Shown here: positions 1-8,797 of the stretch, in pieces
How the letters are laid out: each line of letters begins with the position of its first letter
Numbering within the stretch: position 1 is the stretch's first letter
From: Bifidobacterium myosotis
Lineage (GTDB): Bacteria; Actinomycetota; Actinomycetes; Actinomycetales; Bifidobacteriaceae
Reading direction: 5' to 3'
Assembly (NCBI RefSeq): GCF_002259745.1
Contig: NZ_MWWW01000013.1
Span: 1-64,000 of the forward strand
DNA: 64,000 nt
The notes under the pieces: generated by a model
What the model saw: only the letters and a program-made list of their open reading frames with translations
Told to the model about the DNA's origin: nothing
Databases searched by the model: none
Position numbers and translations under genes: made by a program

Positions 1-369
1 GCCAGGGGCATACCGGTCCGGTTCTTCACCGCGACCGGACTGCTCATGCGCCTGCGCCGCGCCCAACAGGACAACCGGCTCGACCGGGAGCTCGCGGGCA
101 TCGGCAAAGCACGCCTCCTGATCATCGACGAGTTCGGCTACCTGCCCATCGACGAGGAAGGCAGCCGCCTCCTCTTCCAGATCATCAGCGACAGCTACGA
201 GACAAGGAGCATCATCTACACCACCAACATCGAATTCTCGGGATGGGGACGCATTCTCGGCGACAAGAACATGGCCGCCGCCCTCATCGACCGCACCGTC
301 CACCACGGACGACTCATCAGATTCGAGGGCCACTCCTACCGCAGCCAACACGCCCTCATGACCAAATAA
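1..369 (+). CDS. istB: IstB-like ATPase of an IS21-family element, 5'-truncated by the window edge
   Basis: The frame is open from base 1 and the start lies upstream of the window; 122 codons are visible. IstB is the AAA+ helper ATPase of IS21-family transposition and acts with the IstA transposase. The Walker B segment LLIIDEFGYLPID lies at about visible residues 39-51. It is followed by the typical SIIYTTNIEFSGW stretch, and by ALIDRTVHHGRLIRFEG near the C-terminus, as in IstB proteins. Walker A and istA would be to the left. The stop codon lies about 120 bases inside the putative IS end. Confidence 0.9.
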   Translation, partial: ARGIPVRFFTATGLLMRLRRAQQDNRLDRELAGIGKARLLIIDEFGYLPIDEEGSRLLFQIISDSYETRSIIYTTNIEFSGWGRILGDKNMAAALIDRTVHHGRLIRFEGHSYRSQHALMTK

Positions 370-417
370 CCAAACAACACAACAACACACGCAGACAGGC
401 AGCGGCCGATACCGCAC

Positions 418-463
418 ACACTGCGGAAAACCCGCTGCCTACACTGCGGAAAAACACTGCACA
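418..463. repeat. Repeated motifs in the IS21-type terminus
   Basis: ACACTGCGGAAAA occurs at 418-430 and again at 441-453, 23 bases apart, followed by a partial ACACTGCAC at 455-463. Multiple short repeats inside the ends are typical of IS21-family elements, where they are thought to bind transposase. The family property is known; the role here is inferred. Confidence 0.55.
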
Positions 464-492
464 AAACGCAGACACCAACTTGACAAAGCACA

Positions 493-1663
493 CCGCCGCG
501 ACCTGCTCGTTGTGACCGCCCAGATTCTCCGGGGAGATGGAGAACCACGGCTGGATGGTGGGCACGACCTGGGAGACGTTGCCCACGTCGCTGGAGCCGA
601 ACACCACCTTGTCCTGTTCGGTGGCCTCGACGGTCTGTCCCAGAGCCTCGGCATTCCTCTTCCAAATCGCGTCGAACAGCGGGGTGGGAATCATGTTGTC
701 CACCTGGTTCTGGTACGGGGTCAGGCTTCCCTTGGCCCCGGTGGCGAGCGCCGCGCCGGCCACGATGTTCTCGACCTTCTTACGCAGCGCCAGCAGCCCC
801 GGCACGGATGCGGAACGCAGGTAGAACTTGGCCTTGGCGTAGTCGGGCACCACGTTGGGCTGCACGCCGCCATCAACGATGACGCCGTGGATGCGCACAT
901 CCTTGGGCAGGTGCTGGCGCAGGGCGTTGATGGAGTTGAAGGTCTGGATCACGCCGTCAAGCGCATTGATGCCGCGCTCGGGGCTGGCGGCGGCGTGCGA
1001 CGCCTTGCCGTGGAATTCGATGTCCACCGGCTGGCAGGCGAGGTTGCGCGAGGACAGGCCGTTGCCTCCGGCGTGCGGGTGGGCGCACAGCGCGATGTCC
1101 ACATCGTCGAAGAAACCGTCCTTGACGAAGCTGCCCTTGGCGCTGCCGTTCTCGCCGCCCTCCTCGCCAGGGGTGCCGTAGACCCGCAGCTCGCCGCCGA
1201 ACTCGTCGATGACGCGCTTGAGCGAGGCGGCCGCCAGCGAGGAATTCGGGCCGAACACGCTGTGGCCGCAGCCGTGGCCGACGCCGGGCAGGGCGTCGTA
1301 TTCGGCGAGGAAGACCACCACCGGGCCGGGCTTGCCCGTGCGGTATAGGGCGGAGAAGCCGGTGCGGTGGTCGGCCACGCCGAGGGTGACGTCGAAGCCC
1401 TCCTGCTTCAGCCGGTCGGAAAGCGTCTGGGAGGCGAAGAACTCGTAGTTGCTCACTTCGGGTTTGTCATGGATGGCCAGTGAGATCTTCTGGTATTCGG
1501 GCAGCACCTCGTCCACGTAGGCCGAGATGCGGCGCTTGGCGTCGGCGACGCGGGCCAGGGTCTCGGCATCCGGTCCCGGCTGTGTGACTGCGCCCGCGGT
1601 CTTGGGTGTGGTTTCGGTCGCGGTCGCGGTCGGATTGGTGTGCTGCTGTTCCTGTTCACTCAT
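493..1663 (-). pseudogene. M20-family amidohydrolase, C-terminus cut off by the IS21-type insertion
   Basis: This is a zinc-dependent amidohydrolase of the M20 (AbgB/aminobenzoyl-glutamate hydrolase-like) type that cleaves N-acyl or peptide amide bonds. The ATG at 1663 is preceded by GGAG. Visible motifs are the metal-binding AEYDALPGVGHGCGHS at about residues 120-135, the general-base region TPGEEGGENG at about 164-173, and the dimer-domain motif GKASHAAASPERG. About 390 family-like residues remain. Translation then runs into the IS and stops at 356, giving a 435-residue chimera with a cysteine-rich foreign tail. Only a short C-terminal piece is lost, so residual activity is possible. It lies 450 bases downstream of metQ copy 1. 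Confidence 0.75.
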
Positions 1664-1687
1664 GAGTTCGTCACTCCAGACATGCCC

Positions 1688-1712
1688 GACGGCCCGTGAT
1701 GGGCGGGCCGTC
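1688..1712. terminator. Hairpin between metQ copy 1 and the M20 gene
   Basis: Perfect 9-base arms GACGGCCCG and CGGGCCGTC surround a 7-base loop. It has no clear T run on either strand, so it may be a regulatory or attenuator hairpin in the leader of the truncated M20 gene and not a terminator. Confidence 0.35.
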
Positions 1713-1760
1713 GGATGGGTTGTTGATGGATGGATTGCTGATTGGCTGCCAGCAACCTAT

Positions 1761-1820
1761 GTCGGCAATTCGTTGACAAAATAGCTACTTCTCAGTCCCG
1801 CTTCGCGGGCCGGTTCCCCT
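1761..1820. repeat. Dispersed intergenic repeat, copy 1
   Basis: The sequence pairs a GGCAATTCGTTGA-like block with CCCGCTTCGCGGGCCGG about 35 bases later. The same two blocks recur at 44874-44935 and 60237-60300. The rest of 1664-2115 holds no gene that I can support. Confidence 0.5.
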
Positions 1821-2115
1821 GACAAGGGAAGCCAAAACATAATCAACGAACTTGCGACGCGGACTACTGTTTTGCCGATTGTCAGCCGGGTTAATAGCCG
1901 ATCCGGAAGCTATCTCGCGCTCGATGGACGCGGGACTTTCATCCGATCGAGCGTGGAATGGCTACGTCCACGTCGGACACCTGGTAGGCGCATTGCCTTT
2001 CAACCGGCCGGACACGGAATGGCCGCCGATGTACCGATGTCCTGTCCTTTTACTTGGACACTGACATGGACACTACTCAGTCCTCGCTCAGGCCTTACTT
2101 GAACCTAACTCGGAC

Positions 2116-3087
2116 TTACTTGGACGACAGATCGGATTCAATCTCCTTCAAGAAGCTCTGCAGCTCCTCGGCGCTGTAATCGGTGGCGAGCACCGAAGTG
2201 CCCTTGGAATCCTCCTGCACCGCATCGGTCACCGCCTTGGTCTTGTAGACCTCCACAAGCTTCTTGTAGACCGGGTTGTCCACATCCGCCTTGCGGGCCA
2301 CGAAGGCGTTGATGTACGGCTTGGCGGAGTCGGCGCTCGGGTCGTCCTGGAAGATGGCGTCCTTCGGGTTGAGACCTGCGTCCTTGATGTAGCTGTTGTT
2401 GATGATGCCGGCGGTGAGCTGTGGGTCATTCAGCGAATTGGCCACCTTCTCGGCGCCAAGCGGGACGACCTTGACCTTGGATGCCGCCTCGTCGATGTCG
2501 GCCGGCGAGGTCACTGCGGTCCACTTGTTCTTGAGCTGGACCAGTCCGGCCTTCTGGAGCACGCCGATGGCGCGGGCCTGGTTGGTCTCGTCGTTCGGGA
2601 TGGCGATGGAATCGCCCTGCTTGATCTCGTCCACGCTCTTGACCTTGGTGGAGTACAGGCCGAGCGGCACGACCACGGTGCCGCCGATGGGCTGGAGGTC
2701 CTTGCCGTTCTTGACGTTGTAGTTGGCGAGGTAGAGCAGGTGCTGGAACTCGTTCAGGTCGAGGTCGCCCGAGTCGAGGGCCGGGTTCTCGGACGTGTAG
2801 TCCTGGAAGTCCACGATCTTGACGTGGATGCCCTGCTTTTCGGCCTCCTGGGTGAAGACCTGCCACTGCTTGTCGGTGGCGCCCACCACGCCGATCTTGA
2901 CCGGGTTCTCGGCCGAGCCCTTCTCGGCGCCCGTCTTGCCGGCCGCGTAGGCGTTGTAGCCGAAGAAGCCGCCGGCCAGAACGATGATGGCCACGACCAC
3001 GGCGATGATGATGTTGCGCACGGTGTGGTTGACGCGCACCGGCTCCTGCGGGTTGGCGGGCGATGCGCCCTGCGTTGCTGCTGACAT
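2116..3087 (-). CDS. metQ: MetQ/NlpA-family substrate-binding protein, membrane-anchored (copy 1)
   Basis: This is a substrate-binding component of a methionine-type ABC importer (NlpA lipoprotein family), 323 residues. The ATG at 3087 was chosen because GAGAGGGG stands 7 bases upstream; upstream in-frame codons give an arginine-rich non-homologous extension. Residues 25-46 form a hydrophobic segment after a short charged cytoplasmic tail. There is no lipobox cysteine, so the protein appears anchored by an uncleaved N-terminal helix. The solute-binding fold starts at about NPVKIGVVGATDKQW and includes DFQDYTSENPALDSGDLDLN, compatible with the family. It has no adjacent permease or ATPase, unlike copy 2 at 8798-9769, which is the same length and very similar. 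Methionine specificity is inferred from the family. Confidence 0.85.
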   Translation of the reverse strand: MSAATQGASPANPQEPVRVNHTVRNIIIAVVVAIIVLAGGFFGYNAYAAGKTGAEKGSAENPVKIGVVGATDKQWQVFTQEAEKQGIHVKIVDFQDYTSENPALDSGDLDLNEFQHLLYLANYNVKNGKDLQPIGGTVVVPLGLYSTKVKSVDEIKQGDSIAIPNDETNQARAIGVLQKAGLVQLKNKWTAVTSPADIDEAASKVKVVPLGAEKVANSLNDPQLTAGIINNSYIKDAGLNPKDAIFQDDPSADSAKPYINAFVARKADVDNPVYKKLVEVYKTKAVTDAVQEDSKGTSVLATDYSAEELQSFLKEIESDLSSK

Positions 3088-3220
3088 GTGTTTTCCCCTC
3101 TCGTGTCGATGTCGAGGTCGTTGCCTCGATGACATGGACCACGATAGGGGCTTACGGCCGGCCAAGAGGCCGTGCGGCTATATGCACTGGCTATGACCGG
3201 CTACGAGGCCGTGCGCCGTC

Positions 3221-3248
3221 GCCCGCTGATAACGTGCTATCAGCGGGC
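3221..3248. promoter_or_regulatory. Perfect 11-bp hairpin upstream of metQ copy 1
   Basis: GCCCGCTGATA and TATCAGCGGGC flank a 6-base loop. It sits between the nadE stop and the metQ start. No T run follows on the minus strand, so it could be an mRNA-processing hairpin, an operator or a weak terminator of nadE. Confidence 0.4.
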
Positions 3249-3307
3249 ATCTGTCTCACTATGCGGACAAACGGCGCGTATATCGGCCTCTCGTCAGCTC
3301 ATTGCGA

Positions 3308-5005
3308 CTACTCGCGGAAGGCGTTGGTGACCGGCAGGCGGCGGTCGCGTCCGAAGGCGAGGGCGGTGACCTTGGGGCCGAGCGGGTACTGGCGGCGCTT
3401 CCATTCGGCGCGGTCCACCAGACGCATCACGGTGTCGACCGTGGCCTCGTCGAAGCCGTCGGCCAACAGGTCGGCGCGGCCGTGCGCATGCTCGATGTAC
3501 GCGGCGAGCACCTTGTCGAGCAGGGCGTATTCGGGCAGCGAGTCGGAATCCTTCTGGCCGGGGCGCAGCTCGGCGGACGGAGCCTTTTCGATGGAGGCGA
3601 CCGGAATCATCACGCCGTTCTTCAGCGGCACGCCGGCGTCGCCGTCCTCATTGCCCACGATCCTCAGGCCGCCGATACCCACGCCGGCCGCCGCGGCGCG
3701 GTTGCGCCAACGGCTGACCTCCCATACACGGGTCTTCAGGAGGTCCTTGATGGGCGCATAACCGCCGACCGCATCGCCGTAGATGGTGGAGTAACCGCAG
3801 GCGAGCTCGGATTTGTTGCCGGTGGCCACGGCGAGCAGGCCACGCGAGTTGGAGCTGGCCATCACGATCACGCCGCGGATGCGGGCCTGAAGGTTCTCGG
3901 CGGACACGCCCTCGAGATGCAGCTGCTGCTGGTAGGCGTTGAACAGCGGTTCGATGGGCTGGACCTCATAGTGAGCGCCGATGTTGGCGGCCAGATCGGC
4001 GGCGTCGTCCTTGGAGCCGTCCGAGGAGTACATCGAGGGCATGGAGATGCCCCACACGTTCTCGCCGCCGCAGGCGTCCGCGGCCATCGCCGCCACCAGC
4101 GCGGAGTCGATGCCGCCGGAAAGGCCGAGCGTGACGCCGGTGAAGTGGTTCTTGGCCATGTAGTCCTTGAGGCCGAGCACGCAGGCGGTGTAGATCTCCT
4201 CGTCCGGGTCGGGCAGGTCGGCGATGGTGGCCTTGCCCTGATGCGCGGCTGCTGGATCGAAGTCCCAGAAGGTGAGGTCCTCCATGAACATCGGGCTGCG
4301 TTCGAGCAGCGTGCCATCGGCGTCCACCACGAAGCTGCCGCCGTCGAACACGAGATCGTCCTGACCGCCGACCTGGTTGAGGTAGATGACCGGCGCCTTG
4401 ACCTCCGCTGCGCGGCGCTGCGCGAGTTCGAGACGGGTGTGGGTCTTGCCCTCCTCGTATGGCGAACCGTTGATGGTGAGCAGCAGATCGATGCCCTTGC
4501 CGGCCAGATCGGCCACCGGACCGCCGTCCTGCCAGATGTCTTCGCAGATGGCCACACCGATGGTGGCGCCGTCCACGTCCAGAGTGACCGAGCGGTCGCC
4601 CGACGAGAAGATGCGGAATTCGTCGAACACGCCATAGTTGGGCAGGAAATGCTTGTCGTAGCCGGCCCAGACCACACCCTCATGCAGCACCACGAGACGG
4701 TTGCGCGGCTTGCTGGTGGCGCGATCGGTGCCCACAGTGCCGACAACGACGAACAGCTCGCCCAGACCTTCCTGAGCGAGCTGGGCGGCAAGGTCGTTGG
4801 CCTTGTCCCATGCGGCCTGACGGAACGTGCGGCGCAAAGCCAGATCCTCGATCGGGTATCCGGTGAGCGTCATTTCGGGGAAGACGACCACCTGGGCGTG
4901 ACCGGCGGCGGCCTTGCGGGAATATTCGAGCACCTTGCCGACGTTGGCGTCGAGCGCGCCGACGCAGGTGTCAATCTGGGCGAGAGCGAAACGAAGCTGT
5001 GTCAT
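3308..5005 (-). CDS. nadE: Glutamine-dependent NAD+ synthetase
   Basis: This enzyme amidates deamido-NAD to NAD+ with ammonia released from glutamine, the last step of NAD synthesis. It has 565 residues with two domains. The N-terminal nitrilase-type glutaminase shows the Glu in VVVFPEMTLTGYP (about residue 44), the Lys in YDKHFLPNYGVFDE and the Cys in GVAICEDIW. The C-terminal synthetase has the PP-loop LGLSGGIDSALVAAMA. The start at 5005 gives MTQLRFALAQID, the normal N-terminus of the family; the longer in-frame extension runs into the repeat array upstream. It is flanked by metQ copy 1 downstream and the M20 gene upstream, but large gaps suggest its own promoter. Confidence 0.95.
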   Translation of the reverse strand: MTQLRFALAQIDTCVGALDANVGKVLEYSRKAAAGHAQVVVFPEMTLTGYPIEDLALRRTFRQAAWDKANDLAAQLAQEGLGELFVVVGTVGTDRATSKPRNRLVVLHEGVVWAGYDKHFLPNYGVFDEFRIFSSGDRSVTLDVDGATIGVAICEDIWQDGGPVADLAGKGIDLLLTINGSPYEEGKTHTRLELAQRRAAEVKAPVIYLNQVGGQDDLVFDGGSFVVDADGTLLERSPMFMEDLTFWDFDPAAAHQGKATIADLPDPDEEIYTACVLGLKDYMAKNHFTGVTLGLSGGIDSALVAAMAADACGGENVWGISMPSMYSSDGSKDDAADLAANIGAHYEVQPIEPLFNAYQQQLHLEGVSAENLQARIRGVIVMASSNSRGLLAVATGNKSELACGYSTIYGDAVGGYAPIKDLLKTRVWEVSRWRNRAAAAGVGIGGLRIVGNEDGDAGVPLKNGVMIPVASIEKAPSAELRPGQKDSDSLPEYALLDKVLAAYIEHAHGRADLLADGFDEATVDTVMRLVDRAEWKRRQYPLGPKVTALAFGRDRRLPVTNAFRE

Positions 5006-5078
5006 GGTTTCCCAGTGTAGCGCCCGCATGGCCGCCCACGCGGGGCGCATTACGTCACCGCGACCACCCGCACAATCG

Positions 5079-5204
5079 CCCACCGTGTAGGGAAGTTCCC
5101 ATCGTGTAGGGACACAGAATGCACACATTGGCGGAATTCCGCCATTTCGCATCACTACACCGTGGGGATTTCCCTACACGGTGGGAACTTCCCTACACGG
5201 TGGG
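5079..5204. repeat. Inverted CACCGTGTAGGGA repeat array with central palindrome (family A, copy 1)
   Basis: Two forward copies (5079-5094, 5098-5112) and three reverse copies (about 5153, 5170 and 5189) of CCCACCGTGTAGGGAA flank a perfect 16-base palindrome TGGCGGAATTCCGCCA at 5129-5144. Repeats within one side are about 19 bases apart. The array fills the gap between nadE and the second M20 gene. A second array of the same design lies at 56814-56996. Confidence 0.85.
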
Positions 5205-5258
5205 CCAATCCCCTGCTGCGCGGGACCAGCGACGTCCCCCGGCCCGGCGCGGCGCGGC

Positions 5259-6410
5259 TCAGCGCAGCTCGTCGATCACGCGCAGGGCGGCGTTGACGTA
5301 GAAGTTCACGAACGTCGGAATCGCGGCATCCAAGCCGATGAAGTGAGGGCTGTGCCAGTCGGCGCACCCCTCCTGGCCATTCGAGCCCACGAAGGCGAAG
5401 ACCAGACGGGTCACCTTGCCGAACTCGCAGAAGTCCTCCCCCGCCATGGACTGGCGGATCGGCTCGAGCTGGGCGTAGTCGTGCACGTCGGCGGCGACCG
5501 ATTTCGCCAGGTCGGGGTCGGAGACGAGCGGATCCTGGAAGTCGTCCCAGTCCACGTCGGCCGTGATGTCGTAGGCCTCGGCGGTGTGCTTGACGATCTC
5601 CTTGAACCGGCGGCCCACCAGCTCGCCGTCCTCCTTATGGAAGTAGCGGACCGTGCCTTGGAAGCCGGCCTCGGCGGGCACCACGTTCCACACGTCGCCG
5701 CCGTGCACCGCGGTGACGGAGAGCACCAGCGGATGGAACGGCGTCACATTGCGGCTCACGATGGTCTGCAGGCTCAGAATCATGCTGGCGAGCGCCTCAA
5801 GCGGGCCTGTGCCCTTGTACGGGTAGCCGGCGTGGGTGCCCTGCGCGTGCAGGTCCACATGGAATTTCACGCAGCCGGCCATCATCGGCTCCACGCCGAC
5901 TGCGAGCTGGCCGGGCGCGTAGTTCGGGTTGTTGTGCGTGCCGATGATGGCATCCACATCATCCACGAGGCCGGCATCGATCACCGCACGGGCGCCACGG
6001 CCGGTCTCCTCGCTGGGCTGGAACACAATCTTGATTGAACCGGCGAACCGGTCGCGGTGCTCGGCGAGCCAGAAGGCCGCTCCGAGCAACCCGGTCATAT
6101 GCAGGTCGTGGCCGCAGGCGTGCATGACGCCCTCGTTGACCGAGGCGAAGTCCAGTCCGGACTCCTCCGTGACCGGCAGACCGTCGATGTCCGCACGCAA
6201 CGCGACGCGCGGGCCCGGTCCGCCTTCGCCGCGGATGAGTCCCACGACGCCGGTTTCCATCGGGTTGTCGAGGACTTCGATGCCGTGGGCCTTGAGCTGG
6301 TCGGCCAGATAGATGGAGGTGTCGTATTCCTTGAAGCCGAGCTCGGGATGCGCGTGCAGGTAATGACGGATGGTGATGAGTTCAGGATCGATCTCAATAT
6401 GTTCAGTCAT
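5259..6410 (-). CDS. M20-family amidohydrolase (hippurate/N-acyl-amino-acid hydrolase type)
   Basis: A 383-residue di-zinc amidohydrolase that should remove an acyl group or N-terminal residue from small amide substrates. Visible motifs: HAHPELGFKEYDT near residue 19, the metal/catalytic stretch ALRADIDGLPV at about 70-80, HACGHDLHMTGLLG at about 97-110, the general-base motif QPSEETGRGA, and the lid-domain GTHAGYPYKG. The ATG at 6410 gives MTEHIEIDPEL, and the usual domain start follows; longer starts read into the repeat upstream. It is the last gene of the metQ-metN-metI cluster, on the same strand, with a 259-base gap holding repeats. This suggests, but does not prove, that it processes imported N-acyl or peptide substrates. 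Confidence 0.85.
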   Translation of the reverse strand: MTEHIEIDPELITIRHYLHAHPELGFKEYDTSIYLADQLKAHGIEVLDNPMETGVVGLIRGEGGPGPRVALRADIDGLPVTEESGLDFASVNEGVMHACGHDLHMTGLLGAAFWLAEHRDRFAGSIKIVFQPSEETGRGARAVIDAGLVDDVDAIIGTHNNPNYAPGQLAVGVEPMMAGCVKFHVDLHAQGTHAGYPYKGTGPLEALASMILSLQTIVSRNVTPFHPLVLSVTAVHGGDVWNVVPAEAGFQGTVRYFHKEDGELVGRRFKEIVKHTAEAYDITADVDWDDFQDPLVSDPDLAKSVAADVHDYAQLEPIRQSMAGEDFCEFGKVTRLVFAFVGSNGQEGCADWHSPHFIGLDAAIPTFVNFYVNAALRVIDELR

Positions 6411-6470
6411 GGTTGCCGATTTCTTGTTGTGTAATTCCGGTAATTCCTCAATGGTGATCTGGTGATGGGG

Positions 6471-6582
6471 TTTCGCGACAAAGTCTCGCTGACGAACGGT
6501 AAGCGATACATTGTCGCGAACCATGGCACAATTTCGCGACAATGTAACGCTGAAGACGAGTCAACGATACATTGTCGCGAAA
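6471..6582. repeat. Alternating TTTCGCGACAATGTA repeats forming two hairpins (family B, copy 1)
   Basis: Four copies of a motif close to TTTCGCGACAATGTAACGCT occur at 6471-6491, 6503-6520, 6532-6552 and 6564-6582, in orientation forward-reverse-forward-reverse, starting 32, 29 and 32 bases apart. Each neighbouring pair can fold into a stem of about 18 bp. They lie between metI and the M20 gene. The second cluster is at 11307-11416. Confidence 0.85.
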
Positions 6583-6669
6583 TCGGGAAAGATTGCCGCC
6601 GGCCTCACGTCAGCTTCACGCCAGACTGCGCCAAGCTACAGCGAACCGCGTCAGGCCGTCATTCTCCGG

Positions 6670-7356
6670 CTACTGCTGGCGCTTGAGCAGCCGCTTTGCG
6701 ATGGCGTTGGCGATGCCCTGGACCACCTGGACGAGGATGATCATGATGATCACGGCCGTCCAAGTGACGGTCTGGTCGAACTTCTGGTATCCGTAGGCGA
6801 TGGCGAAGTTACCCAGACCGCCGCCGCCGATGTATCCGGCCATGGCGGACATATCAAGCACGCCGATGAACAGGAAGGCGTAGGCCAGAATAAGCGGGGC
6901 GAGCGCCTCGGGAATGAGCACCGTGCGGATGATGGTGAACTTCGAGGCACCCATCGAGCGGGCCGCCTCAATCATGCCGGGATCGACCGGCACCAGGTTC
7001 TGCTCCACCAGACGCGAGGTGGCGAAGGTGCACATCACCACCATCGGGAAGATGGCGGCCACCGTGCCGATGGACGTGCCGACCACCACGATGGTGAGCG
7101 GCTGCATGGCGGCGAGGAAGATGATGAACGGGATGGGCCGCACGATGTTGACGATTACGTCGAGGATGCGGTAGACCACGGCGTTCTCGAACAGGTTGCC
7201 GGGGCGCGTGCCATAGAGCACCACGCCGAGGATGAGGCCGAGGAATCCGCCCACCACGAGGGTGATGAGCACCATGGTGAGGGTCTGTCCGATGGACTGG
7301 ATCAGCAGGGGCTTCAGAACGGTCCAGTCGCTGTTGGAATTGGCGAGGGTAATCAT
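6670..7356 (-). CDS. metI: Methionine-type ABC transporter permease
   Basis: A 228-residue integral membrane permease of the MetI type. The ATG at 7356 overlaps the metN stop by four bases (ATGA), a translationally coupled arrangement. Five hydrophobic segments are visible: [36 protein letters not shown], the [10 protein letters not shown] region, [13 protein letters not shown] and [11 protein letters not shown]. The coupling EAA loop reads [20 protein letters not shown], as in importers of this family. It partners MetN (7353-8576) and MetQ copy 2 (8798-9769), which are transcribed in the order Q-N-I. Confidence 0.93.
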   Translation of the reverse strand: MITLANSNSDWTVLKPLLIQSIGQTLTMVLITLVVGGFLGLILGVVLYGTRPGNLFENAVVYRILDVIVNIVRPIPFIIFLAAMQPLTIVVVGTSIGTVAAIFPMVVMCTFATSRLVEQNLVPVDPGMIEAARSMGASKFTIIRTVLIPEALAPLILAYAFLFIGVLDMSAMAGYIGGGGLGNFAIAYGYQKFDQTVTWTAVIIMIILVQVVQGIANAIAKRLLKRQQ

Positions 7357-8576
7357 GCTTGTGCTCCTTCCGCCGTCACGGACGCCGTGGATACCGTGGA
7401 CGCCTCGGTCGCCGCAATTGCCGATGATGCCGCGGCAACGCCGGACACGGACGGTGACTCGGGCGCGTAGCCGGCCACGGCATCGGCGTAGGCCACGGGT
7501 CGGGCCGCGGTGCCGAAATCGATGACGTCGCTGTTGAGGGCGAGTTCGGCGAGGAAGTCGTCGACCTCGCGCTCCCCTCCCTTGAATTCGTAGGTGATGG
7601 CGCCGATGGCGGACCCGCGCACGGTGTCGATGCCGCCGTACAGCAGACTCGACTCGATGCCATGCTTGGCGATGAGCCCGGAGATGTTCTGGCCGGAGGC
7701 GGCGATCGTACGGCCACTGTCCTCGTCGGCCACGTCCTTCTGGCGGATGAGCACGGTGACGATGCGGCCGGACCATTCGGTGTGGAGCCGGTCGACCCGG
7801 CTCTCCTCGGGCAGACCGGACAGGGCGGTCGCGATGAACCGCTTGGTGACCGGCTGCTGCGGGGCGGCGAACACGTCGTACACGTCGCCGGATTCGACCA
7901 CGCGGCCGGAGCTCATCACGGCCACCCGGTCCGCGATCTGCTGGACCACGTTCATCTGGTGGGTGATGAGCACAATGGTGATGCCGAACTCCTCGTTGAC
8001 GCGCTTGAGCAGCGCGAGCACCTCGGTGGTGGTCTCGGGGTCGAGGGCGCTGGTGGCCTCATCGGCGAGCAGGATCTCCGGGTTGGTGGCGAGCGCACGG
8101 GCGATCCCGACGCGCTGCTTCTGGCCGCCGGAAAGCTGCGATGGGTACTTCTCGGCATGCTCGGACAGACCCACGAATTCAAGAAGCTCCGCCACGCGAC
8201 GGTCCTGATAGTCCTTGCGCCAGTGGTCGAGCTGCAGCGGGTAAGCGATGTTCTGGGCCACGGTCTTGGTGGAGAACAGGTTGAACTGCTGGAAGATCAT
8301 GCCGATCTTCTGGCGGATGGGCCGCAGCTTCGATTCGCTCAGGCCCGTGATGTCGGTGCCGAGCACGGTCACCGTGCCGCTGGTGGGCCGCTCGAGGGCG
8401 TTGATCAGACGGACCAGCGTGGATTTGCCGGCGCCCGAATAGCCGATGATGCCGAAGATGTCTCCCCGGTTGATGGTCAGGCTCACGTCGTCCACGGCAC
8501 GGGCCACGCCGGCCTTGCGGCCACGCACCTTGAATTCCTTGACCACGTGATCGAACGTGATGATGGGGTCGCTCAT
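7353..8576 (-). CDS. metN: Methionine-type ABC transporter ATP-binding protein
   Basis: The ATPase subunit of the MetNIQ importer, 407 residues. It has Walker [10 protein letters not shown] at about residues 45-53, signature LSGGQKQR, Walker [13 protein letters not shown] and H-loop LITHQMNV. After the ATPase domain comes a NIL-type sensor domain (about 270-350, around [20 protein letters not shown]), which in known MetN proteins binds methionine and inhibits transport. A tail of about 45 residues rich in Ala, Ser and Val follows, which is unusual for the family. AGGGAG lies 5 bases before the ATG at 8576. The stop overlaps the metI start. Confidence 0.95.
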   Translation of the reverse strand: MSDPIITFDHVVKEFKVRGRKAGVARAVDDVSLTINRGDIFGIIGYSGAGKSTLVRLINALERPTSGTVTVLGTDITGLSESKLRPIRQKIGMIFQQFNLFSTKTVAQNIAYPLQLDHWRKDYQDRRVAELLEFVGLSEHAEKYPSQLSGGQKQRVGIARALATNPEILLADEATSALDPETTTEVLALLKRVNEEFGITIVLITHQMNVVQQIADRVAVMSSGRVVESGDVYDVFAAPQQPVTKRFIATALSGLPEESRVDRLHTEWSGRIVTVLIRQKDVADEDSGRTIAASGQNISGLIAKHGIESSLLYGGIDTVRGSAIGAITYEFKGGEREVDDFLAELALNSDVIDFGTAARPVAYADAVAGYAPESPSVSGVAAASSAIAATEASTVSTASVTAEGAQA

Positions 8577-8797
8577 AGTGCTCCCTGATTGTTGTACTGG
8601 ATGCGAATGCCCTGTGGCATGGTGACGGGCGGGCGGAACCATCATGTCCCGTCCCGCCCGTGGGATCTGCCGCTGGTAACGGCTGACCATGGTACCCGAC
8701 CGGTGGATAATCGCCAACGGACAAGCCGCAGATGTGATGGCTTATCGGACCGGTCGCGCGTTTATTGGTGGCCTTGGATCATGGCCTTACTGGGCCC

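Larger units (their letters stand above)
1..492 (+). mobile_element. Right end of an IS21-family insertion sequence
   Basis: This contains istB plus about 120 bases of terminal non-coding DNA. The right boundary is placed near 492 because the reading frame of the neighbouring M20 gene matches its family up to GGHNEQVAA and then turns into unrelated sequence. The terminal bases read TGTGCTTTGTCAAG on the minus strand. The target duplication and left end cannot be checked because they are outside the window. Confidence 0.75.

Noticed and set aside
3302..5020. 572-codon plus-strand frame opposite nadE
   Set aside because: Antisense shadow; nadE carries complete catalytic motifs in both domains.
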